Below, piece after piece: positions 44,063 through 53,247 of a DNA stretch of 64,000 bases. The position numbers and the translations under genes are program-made. Source of the stretch: RPQJ01 sp963712815. GTDB taxonomy: Bacteria; Pseudomonadota; Gammaproteobacteria; Steroidobacterales; Steroidobacteraceae. Every line of letters begins with the position of its first letter. Position 1 is the stretch's first letter. Location: NCBI GenBank assembly GCA_963712815.1, contig CAVQJL010000012.1, positions 62,001-126,000 on the forward strand. Reading direction: 5' to 3'. The notes beneath the pieces were generated by a model. It worked only from the letters and a program-made list of their open reading frames with translations. It did no database searches and had not been told where the DNA came from.

Positions 44063-46669
44063 TCAGGCAGGCGCGGAGGGCTCCGACGGCGGCGTTTCGG
44101 CGGAGCCCGCTTCGTCGCCGGCAGCCGCGTCCTCATCGACACTCTCCGGTTCCACTGGCTCGACCCCGATGAGACGCTCCCCGTCGTCGAGGCGAATCAG
44201 GCGCACGCCCTGCGTGTTCCGGCCCAGCACCGAAATTTCGCCGGCGCGGGTGCGCACCAGCGTGCCGCTCGAGCTCATGAGCATCAGCTCGTCGGTCACC
44301 GACACCTGCGTGGCGGCCACCAGGCGGCCGTTGCGCTCCGTGGTCTGCATGGCGATCACGCCCTGCCCGCCGCGACCGTGGCGCGGGAACTCCTCGACGG
44401 ACGTAAGCTTGCCGAAGCCGTTCTCGGAGGCGGTCAGGATCAGGCCGTCGGCATCGGGGATGATGAGCGAGATCACCTCCTCCTCGGGCGGCAGCCTTAT
44501 GCCACGCACGCCGGCCGCCGTGCGCCCCATCGCCCGAACGTCGTCCTCGGCGAAGCGCACGGCCTTGCCGCTCGAGCTGCAGAGCATGACGTCGCGAAGG
44601 CCGTCCGTGATCGCCACGCCGACCAGCCGGTCGCCCGGGCCGAGCGCGACGGCGATGATTCCCGCCGAACGCGGCCGGGAGAACGCGGACAGCGGCGTCT
44701 TCTTGACCGTGCCAGCCGCCGTCGCCATGAACACGAAGTGGTCGTCCTGGTATTCGCGGATCGGCAGCACGGCAGTGATGCGCTCCTCCGGCTCGAGCGG
44801 CAACAGGTTCACGATTGGTTTGCCGCGCGAACCGCGCCCGGCCTGCGGCAGGCGATACACCTTGAGCCAGTAGAGCTGGCCCTTGCTCGAGAAGCAAAGC
44901 AGCGTGTCGTGCGTGTTGGCGACGAACAGCTTGTCGATGAAGTCCTCGTCCTTCATGGACGTGGCGGACCGGCCGCGCCCGCCGCGCCCCTGGGCACGGT
45001 ATTCGCTGGCCGGCTGCGCCTTGGCGTAACCGCCGTGCGAGAGCGTAACGACCATGTCCTCGGGCGTGATCAGGTCTTCGATCGTGAGGTCGGACTCGTC
45101 GGCGTCGATGCGCGTGCGCCGCCCGTCGCCGTACTGCTCGCGGATCTCGAGCAGTTCCTGGCGGATCACCTCGAGCAGGCGCTCCGGGCGCGCGAGGATG
45201 TCGCTCAGGTCGCGGATGAGGTCGAGCAACTGGCCGTACTCGGCGAGGATCTTGTCCTGCTCGAGGCCGGTGAGCCGGTGCAGCCGCAGGTCGAGGATGG
45301 CCTGCGCCTGGACCTCGGACAGCCGGTACTGGCCTTCGCGCAGGCCGAACTCGCTGCCGAGTCCGTCGGGCCGGGTCTGGATGGCGCCCGCGCGCTCGAG
45401 CATCTGGGGCACCACGCCGGAGGTCCACACCCGCGCCATCAGGCCCGCCTTCGCCTCGGCCGAAGTCGGCGAGGCCTTGATCAGAGCGATCACCTCGTCG
45501 ATGTTGGCGAGCGCGATCGCCAGGCCCTCGAGGATGTGCCCGCGCTCGCGCGCCTTGCGCAGGTCGAACACCGTGCGGCGGGTCACGACCTCGCGGCGGT
45601 GACGCAGGAAGGCCTCGATGATGTCCTTGAGGTTCATCAGCTTCGGCTGGCCGTCCTGCAGAGCGACCATGTTGACGCCGAAAACCGACTCCATCGGCGT
45701 CTGCTTGTAGAGGTTGTTGACGACGATGTCCGAGTTCTCGCCGCGCTTGAGCTCGATGACGACCCGCATGCCGTCCTTGTCCGACTCGTCGCGCAGCTCG
45801 GAGATGCCCTCGATGAGCTTGCCGCGCACGAGGTCCGCGATGCGCTCGAGCAGCCTGGCCTTGTTCACCTGGTAGGGCAGCTCGGTGACGATGATGGCCT
45901 CGCGGCCGTGATCGTCGATCTCCTCGATCTCGGTTCGGGCCCGCACCACCAGCCGGCCGCGCCCGGTGGTGTACGCGCTGTGGATCTCGCGCGCCCCGTT
46001 AATGATGCCGGCGGTCGGGAAGTCCGGCCCTGGGACGTGCTCCATCAGCTCGGGGATCGTGATCGCCGGGTTGTCGATGAGCGCGATGCAGGCGTTGATG
46101 ACCTCGGTGAGGTTGTGGGGCGGGATGTTGGTCGCCATGCCAACCGCGATGCCGGAGGAGCCGTTCACCAGCAGGTTCGGGACGCGCGTCGGCAGCACCG
46201 ACGGCTCGGACTCGGACTCGTCGTAGTTCGCGACGAAGTCCACCGTCTCCTTGTCGATGTCGGCAAGCAGCTCGCCCGCCAGTCGCGACATGCGCACCTC
46301 GGTGTAGCGCATCGCCGCCGGGGCGTCGCCGTCCACCGAGCCGAAATTGCCCTGGCCGTCCACGAGCAGGTAGCGCATCGAGAACGGCTGCGCCATGCGC
46401 ACGATCGTGTCGTAAACGGCCGTATCGCCGTGCGGGTGGTACTTGCCGATCACGTCGCCCACGACGCGGGCGGACTTCTTGTACGACTTGTTCCACTCGT
46501 TGCCGAGCTCGCGCATCGCGTGGAGGACGCGACGGTGCACGGGCTTGAGGCCGTCGCGGACGTCGGGCAGCGCTCGCCCCACGATGACGCTCATCGCATA
46601 GTCGAGGTACGAGCGTTTCATCTCGTCTTCGAGATTGACGTGCAGGATTTCGCGGGCGATTTCAGCCAT
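44063..46669 (-). CDS. gyrA: DNA gyrase subunit A
   Basis: Breakage-reunion subunit of gyrase, 868 residues from ATG 46669 (MAEIAREILHVNLEDE). The catalytic Tyr is in AAMRYTEVRMS. The quinolone-determining region reads HPHGDTAVYDTIVRMAQ: Thr at the E. coli Ser83 position, as in wild-type Pseudomonas, and Asp87 retained. The C-terminal domain shows six beta-pinwheel blades including the GyrA-box-like QGRGGRGRS and an acidic tail. Upstream in-frame codons to 46912 overlap the divergent mtaD and were rejected. Confidence 0.97.
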   Translation of the reverse strand: MAEIAREILHVNLEDEMKRSYLDYAMSVIVGRALPDVRDGLKPVHRRVLHAMRELGNEWNKSYKKSARVVGDVIGKYHPHGDTAVYDTIVRMAQPFSMRYLLVDGQGNFGSVDGDAPAAMRYTEVRMSRLAGELLADIDKETVDFVANYDESESEPSVLPTRVPNLLVNGSSGIAVGMATNIPPHNLTEVINACIALIDNPAITIPELMEHVPGPDFPTAGIINGAREIHSAYTTGRGRLVVRARTEIEEIDDHGREAIIVTELPYQVNKARLLERIADLVRGKLIEGISELRDESDKDGMRVVIELKRGENSDIVVNNLYKQTPMESVFGVNMVALQDGQPKLMNLKDIIEAFLRHRREVVTRRTVFDLRKARERGHILEGLAIALANIDEVIALIKASPTSAEAKAGLMARVWTSGVVPQMLERAGAIQTRPDGLGSEFGLREGQYRLSEVQAQAILDLRLHRLTGLEQDKILAEYGQLLDLIRDLSDILARPERLLEVIRQELLEIREQYGDGRRTRIDADESDLTIEDLITPEDMVVTLSHGGYAKAQPASEYRAQGRGGRGRSATSMKDEDFIDKLFVANTHDTLLCFSSKGQLYWLKVYRLPQAGRGSRGKPIVNLLPLEPEERITAVLPIREYQDDHFVFMATAAGTVKKTPLSAFSRPRSAGIIAVALGPGDRLVGVAITDGLRDVMLCSSSGKAVRFAEDDVRAMGRTAAGVRGIRLPPEEEVISLIIPDADGLILTASENGFGKLTSVEEFPRHGRGGQGVIAMQTTERNGRLVAATQVSVTDELMLMSSSGTLVRTRAGEISVLGRNTQGVRLIRLDDGERLIGVEPVEPESVDEDAAAGDEAGSAETPPSEPSAPA

Positions 46670-46779
46670 GGATGCGATGGGCTTTATGTGGGTTATCTGT
46701 GGGCCGCGACGGGCGGCACGGGGCCAGCCCAAAGACGCGGAATGATACCATACGCACCCCTCCTCTCGACCCGGTCCGC

Positions 46780-48123
46780 ATGGAGCCCATCGACACGCTC
46801 GTCTGTGCCCGCTGGGTACTTCCGGTCGAACCGGACGGCCGCGTGCTCGAGGACCACGCCCTGGCAATCCGTGCCGGGCGCATCGTCGCGGTGGCGCCGG
46901 CCGCCGAGGCACGCCTGCGCTTCGACGCCCACGAGACGATCGAGCGACCGCACCACGTCCTGCTTCCGGGGCTCGTCAACGCCCACACGCACGCCGGACT
47001 GGTGCTGCAGCGCGGCCGCGCTGAGAACCTCCCGCTCGGTCGCTGGCTGCCCACGGCCGCGTGGCCGCACGGCGGGCGTGCCGCGGATCCCGAGTTCGTC
47101 CGCGACGGAACCGAGCTCGCGATGGCCGAGATGCTGCGTGGCGGAATCACCTGCTTCGGGGACATGCAGCTCTGGCCGGACGTGGTAGCACGGGCGGCGT
47201 CGGCCGCCCACATGCGTGCCAGCGTCGGGCTCGTGGTGGCCGAGACCGCTTCGAGCTGGGCCGCCAGCGCGGACGAATACATCGATCGCGCAATGCACCT
47301 TCGCGACCAGTACGTGGGCGACCCGCTGGTCACGATGCACTTTGCGCCACAGGCCGTGCAGCAGGCGTCCGATGCCACGCTGTCCCGGGTCCGCCGCCTG
47401 GCCGACGAACTCGACGTGCCGGTCGCGCTGCACTTGCACGAGACGGCCCTCGAGATCGAACGGAGCCTGCGCGATTTCGGGCGCCGTCCCATCGACCGGC
47501 TCGCGGCCCTCGGACTCGTCAGCCCGCAGCTGGTGGCGATCCACATGACGCAGGTCGAACCCCGCGATATCGACCTTCTGGCCGGTTCGGGGGCAGGCGT
47601 CGTGCACTGTCCGGAATCGAACCTCCGTCACGGCGCCGGTGTCTGCCCAGTGGCCCGGCTGCTCGGTCGCGGCGTCCGCGTCGCGCTCGGCACCGACGGG
47701 GCGGCCTCGAACAACGACCTCGACCTGCTGTCGGAAGCACGCATCGCCGGGCTCCTGTCCGCCGGGGTCGCCGCCTCGCCTGGCGAACTCGTCGCCACCG
47801 ACCTCGTGCGCATGGCCACGCTCGAAGGCGCCCGTGCGCTCGGCCTCGGTGAACTGACGGGGAGCCTGCTGCCCGGCAAGTGGGCGGACCTGTGCTGCCT
47901 GGACTTGCGCGCCGCTCGCAGCTGGCCCATCCACGACGTTGCGACGGCCGTCATCTACGCGGCCTCTTCGCAGCAGGTCACCGACACCTGGGTCGCTGGC
48001 CGGCGCCTGCTCGCCGACGCTCGACTGACGTTGATGGACGAATCCGGGATCCTCGAGCGAGCCGAAACGTGGCGGGCGCGGCTCGATGCGAACGCCGACG
48101 AGGAGACTGCCGCCGATGACTGA
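46780..48123 (+). CDS. mtaD: TRZ/ATZ amidohydrolase, 5'-methylthioadenosine/SAH deaminase type
   Basis: A metal-dependent deaminase of 447 residues that most likely converts methylthioadenosine or S-adenosylhomocysteine to inosine analogues. Metal ligands appear in LPGLVNAHTHAG, VALHLHETALEIE, AIHMTQ and GTDGAASNNDLD. ATG 46780 starts the family's N-terminal composite domain. Orthologues sit before ubiG in Pseudomonas. It overlaps ubiG by 8 bases. The substrate is inferred from family and neighbourhood. Confidence 0.88.
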   Translation: MEPIDTLVCARWVLPVEPDGRVLEDHALAIRAGRIVAVAPAAEARLRFDAHETIERPHHVLLPGLVNAHTHAGLVLQRGRAENLPLGRWLPTAAWPHGGRAADPEFVRDGTELAMAEMLRGGITCFGDMQLWPDVVARAASAAHMRASVGLVVAETASSWAASADEYIDRAMHLRDQYVGDPLVTMHFAPQAVQQASDATLSRVRRLADELDVPVALHLHETALEIERSLRDFGRRPIDRLAALGLVSPQLVAIHMTQVEPRDIDLLAGSGAGVVHCPESNLRHGAGVCPVARLLGRGVRVALGTDGAASNNDLDLLSEARIAGLLSAGVAASPGELVATDLVRMATLEGARALGLGELTGSLLPGKWADLCCLDLRAARSWPIHDVATAVIYAASSQQVTDTWVAGRRLLADARLTLMDESGILERAETWRARLDANADEETAADD

Positions 48124-48841
48124 TCATTTGAACGCGGATCCGGCCGAGCTCGCCCGCTTCGAAGCGGCGGCCAGTCGCTGGTGGGATCCGGACGGTGAGA
48201 TGCGCCCCCTGCACGACCTCAATCCGGTTCGCCTGCGGTACGTCGAACGGGCCGGGTCGCTGGCAGGCACGGCGGTCGCCGACGTCGGCTGCGGCGGCGG
48301 ACTGCTGGCCGAGGCCATGGCGCGTCAGGGCGCGCGCGTGGTTGGACTCGACCTCGCCGCGGAGCTCGTCGAGGTCGCGCGGCTGCACGCACTCGACGCC
48401 GGCGTCGCCGTCGATTACCGGATCGAGTCGGCGGAGCAGCACGCTCGCGCCCATGCGGCATGCTACGACGTGGTCACCTGCATGGAGATGCTCGAGCACG
48501 TGCCGGATCCCGAGGCGGTCGTCGCCGCGCTGGCGACGCTCGTGTGCCCAGGCGGCCACGTCTTCGTCTCCACCCTCAACCGGACGCCGCGAGCCTATGC
48601 GTTGGCCATCCTCGGCGCCGAGTACGTGCTGCGCCTGCTGCCGGCGGGCACACACACCTATGCCAAGTTCATACGACCGTCCGAGCTCGCGGCCTGGGCG
48701 CGGACTGCGGGTCTCGTGCACGTCGACGTGGCCGGGCTCGATTACGACCCCTTCTCCCGTGCGGCCCGCCTCACGTCGGACGCGCGGGTGAACTACCTGA
48801 TGCACTTGCGCCGGCCGTCAACGGACGGTGCCGCGGCATGA
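48116..48841 (+). CDS. ubiG: Ubiquinone biosynthesis O-methyltransferase
   Basis: SAM-dependent enzyme for both O-methylations of ubiquinone synthesis, 241 residues. AASRWWDPDGEMRPLHDLNP is the UbiG N-terminal signature, VADVGCGGGLLAEAMA the SAM-binding motif I, CMEMLEHVPDP motif II, and GTHTYAKFIRPSEL the membrane-associated segment. Coupled to mtaD and mupP by overlaps of 8 and 4 bases. Confidence 0.96.
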   Translation: MTDHLNADPAELARFEAAASRWWDPDGEMRPLHDLNPVRLRYVERAGSLAGTAVADVGCGGGLLAEAMARQGARVVGLDLAAELVEVARLHALDAGVAVDYRIESAEQHARAHAACYDVVTCMEMLEHVPDPEAVVAALATLVCPGGHVFVSTLNRTPRAYALAILGAEYVLRLLPAGTHTYAKFIRPSELAAWARTAGLVHVDVAGLDYDPFSRAARLTSDARVNYLMHLRRPSTDGAAA

Positions 48842-49530
48842 CGAAGCGCCACGAGGCCCTGCTGCTCGACCTCGACGGCACGCTGCTCGACACCGCTCCC
48901 GACATGGGCGGCGCGCTCAACCGGCTGCGCGCCGAGCACGGCCTGGGGCCGCTGCCCGCGCAGGCCATCCGACCGGTCGTCTCGCACGGCGCCGTGCGGC
49001 TCGTGGCGCTGGGTTTTCCCGAGGCCACGGGCGAGGAGTTCGAGCGCCTTCGACTGCGATTCCTCGACCTCTATGCCGAGCGTATCGCCGAGGGAACGTG
49101 CCTGTTTCCGGGCTTCGACGCGGTCCTGGCGACGCTCGAAGCGCGCGCCACGCCCTGGGGCATCGTCACGAACAAGCCGCGCTGGCTCACCGACCCGCTC
49201 CTCGATGCGCTGGGCCTCGGACGCCGTGCCGCCTGCGCGGTCAGCGGCGACACGCTCGCACAGCGCAAGCCACACCCGCTGCCCCTGCTGCACGCGGCCG
49301 GACTGATCGGGATCGCGGCGGAGCGCTGCCTGTACGTGGGTGATGCGGAGCGCGACATCCAGGCCGGCCGTGCCGCCGGCATGACCACGGTGGTCGCCGG
49401 CTACGGGTACCTGTCGACGGACGACGACCCACACCGATGGCAACCCGACGGCATCGTTGCCTGCCCGGCCGACCTGCTTTCCTGGATCGGCAGCGATCCC
49501 ATCCCAGCGACCGGCCGTTCGCCACGATGA
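48838..49530 (+). CDS. mupP: HAD phosphatase, MupP/Gph type
   Basis: A 230-residue haloacid-dehalogenase phosphatase: nucleophile in LLLDLDGTLLDT, motif II GIVTNKP, motif III Lys in AQRKPHPLP, motif IV YVGDAERDIQAGRAAG. Position directly after ubiG matches Pseudomonas MupP, which dephosphorylates MurNAc-6-phosphate in peptidoglycan recycling; a phosphoglycolate phosphatase (Gph) role is the alternative and cannot be excluded by sequence. Confidence 0.87.
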   Translation: MTKRHEALLLDLDGTLLDTAPDMGGALNRLRAEHGLGPLPAQAIRPVVSHGAVRLVALGFPEATGEEFERLRLRFLDLYAERIAEGTCLFPGFDAVLATLEARATPWGIVTNKPRWLTDPLLDALGLGRRAACAVSGDTLAQRKPHPLPLLHAAGLIGIAAERCLYVGDAERDIQAGRAAGMTTVVAGYGYLSTDDDPHRWQPDGIVACPADLLSWIGSDPIPATGRSPR

Positions 49531-50801
49531 ACGCCTCGCCGGCGCTGCTGTCGATCCTCGTCCTGCTGCCACTCGTGGCGCTTGGGACGGGCTGGCTGCT
49601 CGGACGTCGGCGTACCCATGCGCTCGAGGTCGAACTGGCGGTTGCTCGAGCGGAACTCAAGTCTGCGGACGATCTTGCCCGCGAGCGCGAGCAGTCGCTG
49701 GCGCTCGCTTCCGAGCGGCTGCGTGCCGGGTTCGATGCGGCCGCGGGCGAGGCCTTGCGCGGCAACAGCGAGATGTTCCTGCAGATGGCGAGCCAGGTGC
49801 TCGGCCAGCAGCGCGAGCGCGCCGTTCGCGACCTCGCCGACCGGGAGCAGGCCGTGGCCGCGATGCTCTCGCCGGTGCGGGAAGCGCTGCAGCGGACCCA
49901 CGAGCAGATCGCGCGGATCGAGAAGGAGCGCGCCGAGGCCTTCGGCGCACTGCGTGCATCGATCGAAGGCGTGACGCTCGGCCAGCAGGACCTGCAGCGC
50001 GAGACCCGCAACCTGGTCACCGCGCTGCGGCGGCCGGAAGTGCGCGGCCAGTGGGGCGAGATGACGCTGCGCCGGCTGGTCGAACTCGCGGGCATGGTGG
50101 AACACTGCGATTTCGTCGAGCAGGTGCACGTGCCTGGCGAGGACGGCGCGCTGCGCCCGGACATGATCGTCAGCATGCCCGACGGCCGCCAGTTGGTGGT
50201 GGACGTCAAGACGCCCCTCGACGCCTACCTGTCGGCCATCGAGGCGACCACGGACGACGCGCGCGCCGTCGCGTCGCGCCGGCACGCACAAGCCGTGATG
50301 GAGCGCGTGCGTGCGCTGGCTTCGAAGTCCTACTGGTCCCAGTTCGAGCGCAGCCCCGACTTCGTGGTCCTGTTCATCCCGGGGGACCAGTTCCTGGCGG
50401 CGGCCGTCGAGCAGATCCCGACTCTGCTCGAGGACGCGATCCGCCAGCACGTGATCGTGGCGACGCCGACGAGCTTCGTCGCGCTGCTCAAAGCCGTGGC
50501 CTACGGCTGGCGGCAGAACGCCCTCGCGGAGAACGCCGCCCGGATCCAGTCGCTGGCCGAGGATCTCTACCGCAGGCTCGCGAAGTTCGGCGAGCACATG
50601 GGCCGGATCGGCAAGGCGCTCGGCGCCAGCATCGACGCCTACAACGGCGCGGTCGGGTCGCTCGAGCGACAGGTCCTGCCTGGCGCGCGCAAGTTCACCG
50701 AGCTGGGGCTTCGACCGGAGCGGGAGATCGAGGAACTTGCGCCCGTGGAGAAGCTGCCGCGCACGCCCCGCCCGGAAGATGGGTCGGCCACCGATGCCTG
50801 A
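49527..50801 (+). CDS. rmuC: DNA recombination protein RmuC
   Basis: A 424-residue membrane-anchored protein with an N-terminal hydrophobic helix (~8-24), a long coiled coil (~35-160) and the RmuC domain (~165-380; RGQWGEMTLRRLVELAGM, VDVKTPLDAYLSA, PGDQFLAAA). It is linked to limiting DNA inversions and recombination and its fold is nuclease-like. It overlaps mupP and the next gene, forming a compact operon. Confidence 0.94.
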   Translation: MNASPALLSILVLLPLVALGTGWLLGRRRTHALEVELAVARAELKSADDLAREREQSLALASERLRAGFDAAAGEALRGNSEMFLQMASQVLGQQRERAVRDLADREQAVAAMLSPVREALQRTHEQIARIEKERAEAFGALRASIEGVTLGQQDLQRETRNLVTALRRPEVRGQWGEMTLRRLVELAGMVEHCDFVEQVHVPGEDGALRPDMIVSMPDGRQLVVDVKTPLDAYLSAIEATTDDARAVASRRHAQAVMERVRALASKSYWSQFERSPDFVVLFIPGDQFLAAAVEQIPTLLEDAIRQHVIVATPTSFVALLKAVAYGWRQNALAENAARIQSLAEDLYRRLAKFGEHMGRIGKALGASIDAYNGAVGSLERQVLPGARKFTELGLRPEREIEELAPVEKLPRTPRPEDGSATDA

Positions 50802-51663
50802 GCAGGCGGAGCGGTCCGCCGCGGAGCCGGTCCGTGAGGCCCTGCAGCAAGGCCTGCCAAGCGGCACGCCGCGACACCTCGCAGTGCTGTTCTCCGGGGC
50901 GGGCGCGCGAGCGTCGCTCGGCGCGCTCTACGCGTTCGAGGCGGAGTTGCGTCGCATCGTGGCGAGCGAATCCCACGAAGCGGCCCACGCGCGCCTGCAG
51001 TGGTGGCGAGTCGAACTGGACCGACTCGCCGCGGGCAACGCCTCGCACCCGATCGCTATGGCGCTCGGGTCAGTGCGGAGTCACTCAAGCCTCGATCTCG
51101 CCCTCCTCCACGAGCTGACGTCCGCCGCGGACCTCGACCTTGCGCGTTTCACGTATCAAAGCTGGCGGGAACTCGACGCCTACTGCTTCCGGTCGGCCGG
51201 GGCACTGCAGGTGCTGATCGCCGGGCTGCTGGCGGACGGTCGCAGCCTGTCGGAGCCCGAGCGCCAATTCGCCTGCGGGCTGGGCACCGCGCTCCGCCAG
51301 GCGGAGATCCTGCGGGACCTGTCGGTCGATGTGCCTCGTGGCCGCCTGTACGCGCCGCTCGACGCACTCGCGGCAGCCGGCATCGATCCTGAGTCGATGG
51401 GCCACCCGGCGGCCGCTGCGCGGACCGAGCGCTTCGTTGCGGCATGGCGTGAACGAGTGCGTCGCCAGCTGCATTCGTTGCCGTCGCTGCTCGAGACACC
51501 CGGGCAGCGACGCACGCAGCGGCACGGTCTCGTTCTCGCGGCGCTGCATGTCCGGCTCGTAGATCGCCTGGACGGCGCGGGCGCCCGCCCTGGCGGTCGG
51601 GTCGAGCTGGAGCCGTTCGCACTCCTCTGGACCGCCTGGCGCACTGCACTGCGCTACGCCTGA
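50794..51663 (+). CDS. Squalene/phytoene synthase family protein, atypical active site
   Basis: A 289-residue helical protein of the trans-isoprenyl-synthase superfamily. The second Asp-rich motif region is intact as RQAEILRDLSVDVPRGRLYAP and the YCFRSAGALQVL helix is typical, but the first DxxxD motif is replaced by WWRVELDRL. This recalls NDUFAF6-like proteins that are not prenyl synthases. No carotenoid or hopanoid genes are nearby. Function uncertain. Start ATG 50794 overlaps rmuC; ATG 50779 is an alternative. Confidence 0.75.
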   Translation: MPEQAERSAAEPVREALQQGLPSGTPRHLAVLFSGAGARASLGALYAFEAELRRIVASESHEAAHARLQWWRVELDRLAAGNASHPIAMALGSVRSHSSLDLALLHELTSAADLDLARFTYQSWRELDAYCFRSAGALQVLIAGLLADGRSLSEPERQFACGLGTALRQAEILRDLSVDVPRGRLYAPLDALAAAGIDPESMGHPAAAARTERFVAAWRERVRRQLHSLPSLLETPGQRRTQRHGLVLAALHVRLVDRLDGAGARPGGRVELEPFALLWTAWRTALRYA

Positions 51664-51693
51664 CCAGTCAGAATACCCAACGGAGAGACGACA

Positions 51694-52452
51694 TTGCCGA
51701 CCGACCTCGAGGTGAAGTCCTACGCAGCAGCGCCCGGCCGGCTGGAAGGCCGCGTCATTCTCGTCACCGGAGCGGGGGGCGGCCTCGGCGGCGCGCTCGC
51801 CAAGGCCTGCGCGGCCCTGGGTGCCCGCGTCGTGCTCAGCGGCCGCAAGGTGCCGGCTCTGGAGCGCATCTACGATGCCATCGTCGCCGCGGGCGGCCCG
51901 CGTCCCTCGATCGCGCCGCTCGATCTGGAGCGCGCGGACGCCACGCAGTACGAAGCGCTCGCGGATGCCGTGCGCAACGAGTTCGGACGGCTCGACGGGC
52001 TCGTGCACGCCGCCTCGTTGCTCGGCGAACGCGCGCCCATCGAGCACTATGACGTCGTGACGTGGCTGAAGGTCATGCACGTGAACGTCAACGCCGCCTT
52101 CATCCTGACCCGGGCATTGTTGCCGCTGCTGAGGGCCTCGGAGGACGCCTCGGTGCTCTTCGTGACCAGCGGGGTATCGGTGCAGGGGCGCGCGTACTGG
52201 GGAGCCTACGCCGCGTCGAAGTTCGCGGTCGAGGGCCTGATGCAGGTGCTCGCCGACGAGATCGACACGGTCACGAAGATCCGCGTAAACAGCGTCAACC
52301 CGGGGCGAATGCGCACATCGATGCGCGCCAAGGCCTATCCGGGTGAGGACCCCGCCACCGTACCCCTGCCCGAGCAGGTGCTGGCGCCGTTCCTGTGCCT
52401 GCTGGGGCCCGACGGACGCGGACTCAACGGGCGCCGCTTCGACGCGCAGTAG
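51694..52452 (+). CDS. yciK: Short-chain dehydrogenase YciK
   Basis: A 252-residue SDR. Cofactor motif VTGAGGGLGGALAKA, NAAF-region VNVNAAFILTRALLPLL, and the catalytic Ser (FVTSGVS), Tyr and Lys (YAASK). YciK is of unknown substrate and in Pseudomonas follows ubiG-mupP, as here. The start is TTG 51694, with GGAGA 7 bases before. It overlaps the convergent rluB-like gene by 29 bases. Confidence 0.9.
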   Translation: MPTDLEVKSYAAAPGRLEGRVILVTGAGGGLGGALAKACAALGARVVLSGRKVPALERIYDAIVAAGGPRPSIAPLDLERADATQYEALADAVRNEFGRLDGLVHAASLLGERAPIEHYDVVTWLKVMHVNVNAAFILTRALLPLLRASEDASVLFVTSGVSVQGRAYWGAYAASKFAVEGLMQVLADEIDTVTKIRVNSVNPGRMRTSMRAKAYPGEDPATVPLPEQVLAPFLCLLGPDGRGLNGRRFDAQ

Positions 52453-53239
52453 TACGCCGGTCGCGCGCACCGCGCGCCGGTCCTCGCGGACGGGGCGGCT
52501 TCTTGCGACCCGCCAGCGCCAGCAACGCATCGAGCTGCGGGCCGTCCGCGTCGCGTGAGCGACCGCGCGGCAGGTCGCGCGGCAGCGCCAGCGGCCCCCA
52601 GCTCACCAGAAGCGTCCGGCTGACCTTGAGTCCAACGCCATCGAAGAGCGCGCGCAGCGCCCCGCGCCGGAGAGGACGCTCCGCGGCCACGCGAAACCAG
52701 ACGTTTGTCCCCGCGCCCTCGAGGCGCTCCACTGCCGAGAACGCCAACGCTTCGCCGTCGAGATCGACCTGCAGCGGCATGACGGGCCAGTCGTCGGCCT
52801 CGCGCGGACGGAGCACGCGCACGCGGTACTCGACGGGCTGAGGGCCCGTATTACGCGCGATGGCGGCGGCGAGCGTGCCGTCGTTGGACAGGACCAGCAG
52901 GCCCTCCTCGCCGAAGCCGAGCGGGTTGATCGGCAGCCAGCGGCCCGAGCGCAGCGAAGGCAATCGGGTCTCGATGTCGGTGCGATCGTCGCCCTCGCGG
53001 GCACGCGTCATCTCACCGCCGGGCTTGTGATAGAGGATTACCCGAAGGGACTGCGTCGTTGCAATCCGCTTCGAGACGTCGCGCCCGTCGACGGTGATGC
53101 GGTCGGAGGGCCGTACGCGCTGCCCGACCTCGGCGGGACGGCCGTTGACGAGCACCCGGCCCGCACGAATCCACTCCTCGACCTGCCGCCGAGACCCGAT
53201 GCCGTGCTGGGCCAGCAGCTTGTGGAGGCGCTCGTCCAA
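52424..53239 (-). CDS. RluB-like pseudouridine synthase lacking the catalytic Asp
   Basis: A 271-residue protein with an N-terminal S4 domain (LHKLLAQHGIGSRRQVEEWI) and an RsuA/RluB-type catalytic fold, followed by a basic Arg/Pro-rich tail. In RluB the catalytic Asp is in GRLD..T.GLLL; the aligned segment here is GRWLPINPLGFGEEGLLVLSNDG, in which that Asp is Gly. The Tyr in VEYRVRVLRP is kept. The fold looks intact, so it may bind 23S rRNA without modifying it, or the change is a point error. It follows scpB by 8 bases, the usual rluB position. Confidence 0.85.
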   Translation of the reverse strand: MDERLHKLLAQHGIGSRRQVEEWIRAGRVLVNGRPAEVGQRVRPSDRITVDGRDVSKRIATTQSLRVILYHKPGGEMTRAREGDDRTDIETRLPSLRSGRWLPINPLGFGEEGLLVLSNDGTLAAAIARNTGPQPVEYRVRVLRPREADDWPVMPLQVDLDGEALAFSAVERLEGAGTNVWFRVAAERPLRRGALRALFDGVGLKVSRTLLVSWGPLALPRDLPRGRSRDADGPQLDALLALAGRKKPPRPRGPARGARDRRTTARRSGAR

Positions 53240-53247
53240 GTGGGCGG

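Noticed and set aside
46400..46450. Quinolone-resistance mutation in gyrA (Thr at the Ser83 position)
   Set aside because: Thr is the wild-type residue in several gammaproteobacteria such as Pseudomonas, and Asp87 is unchanged.
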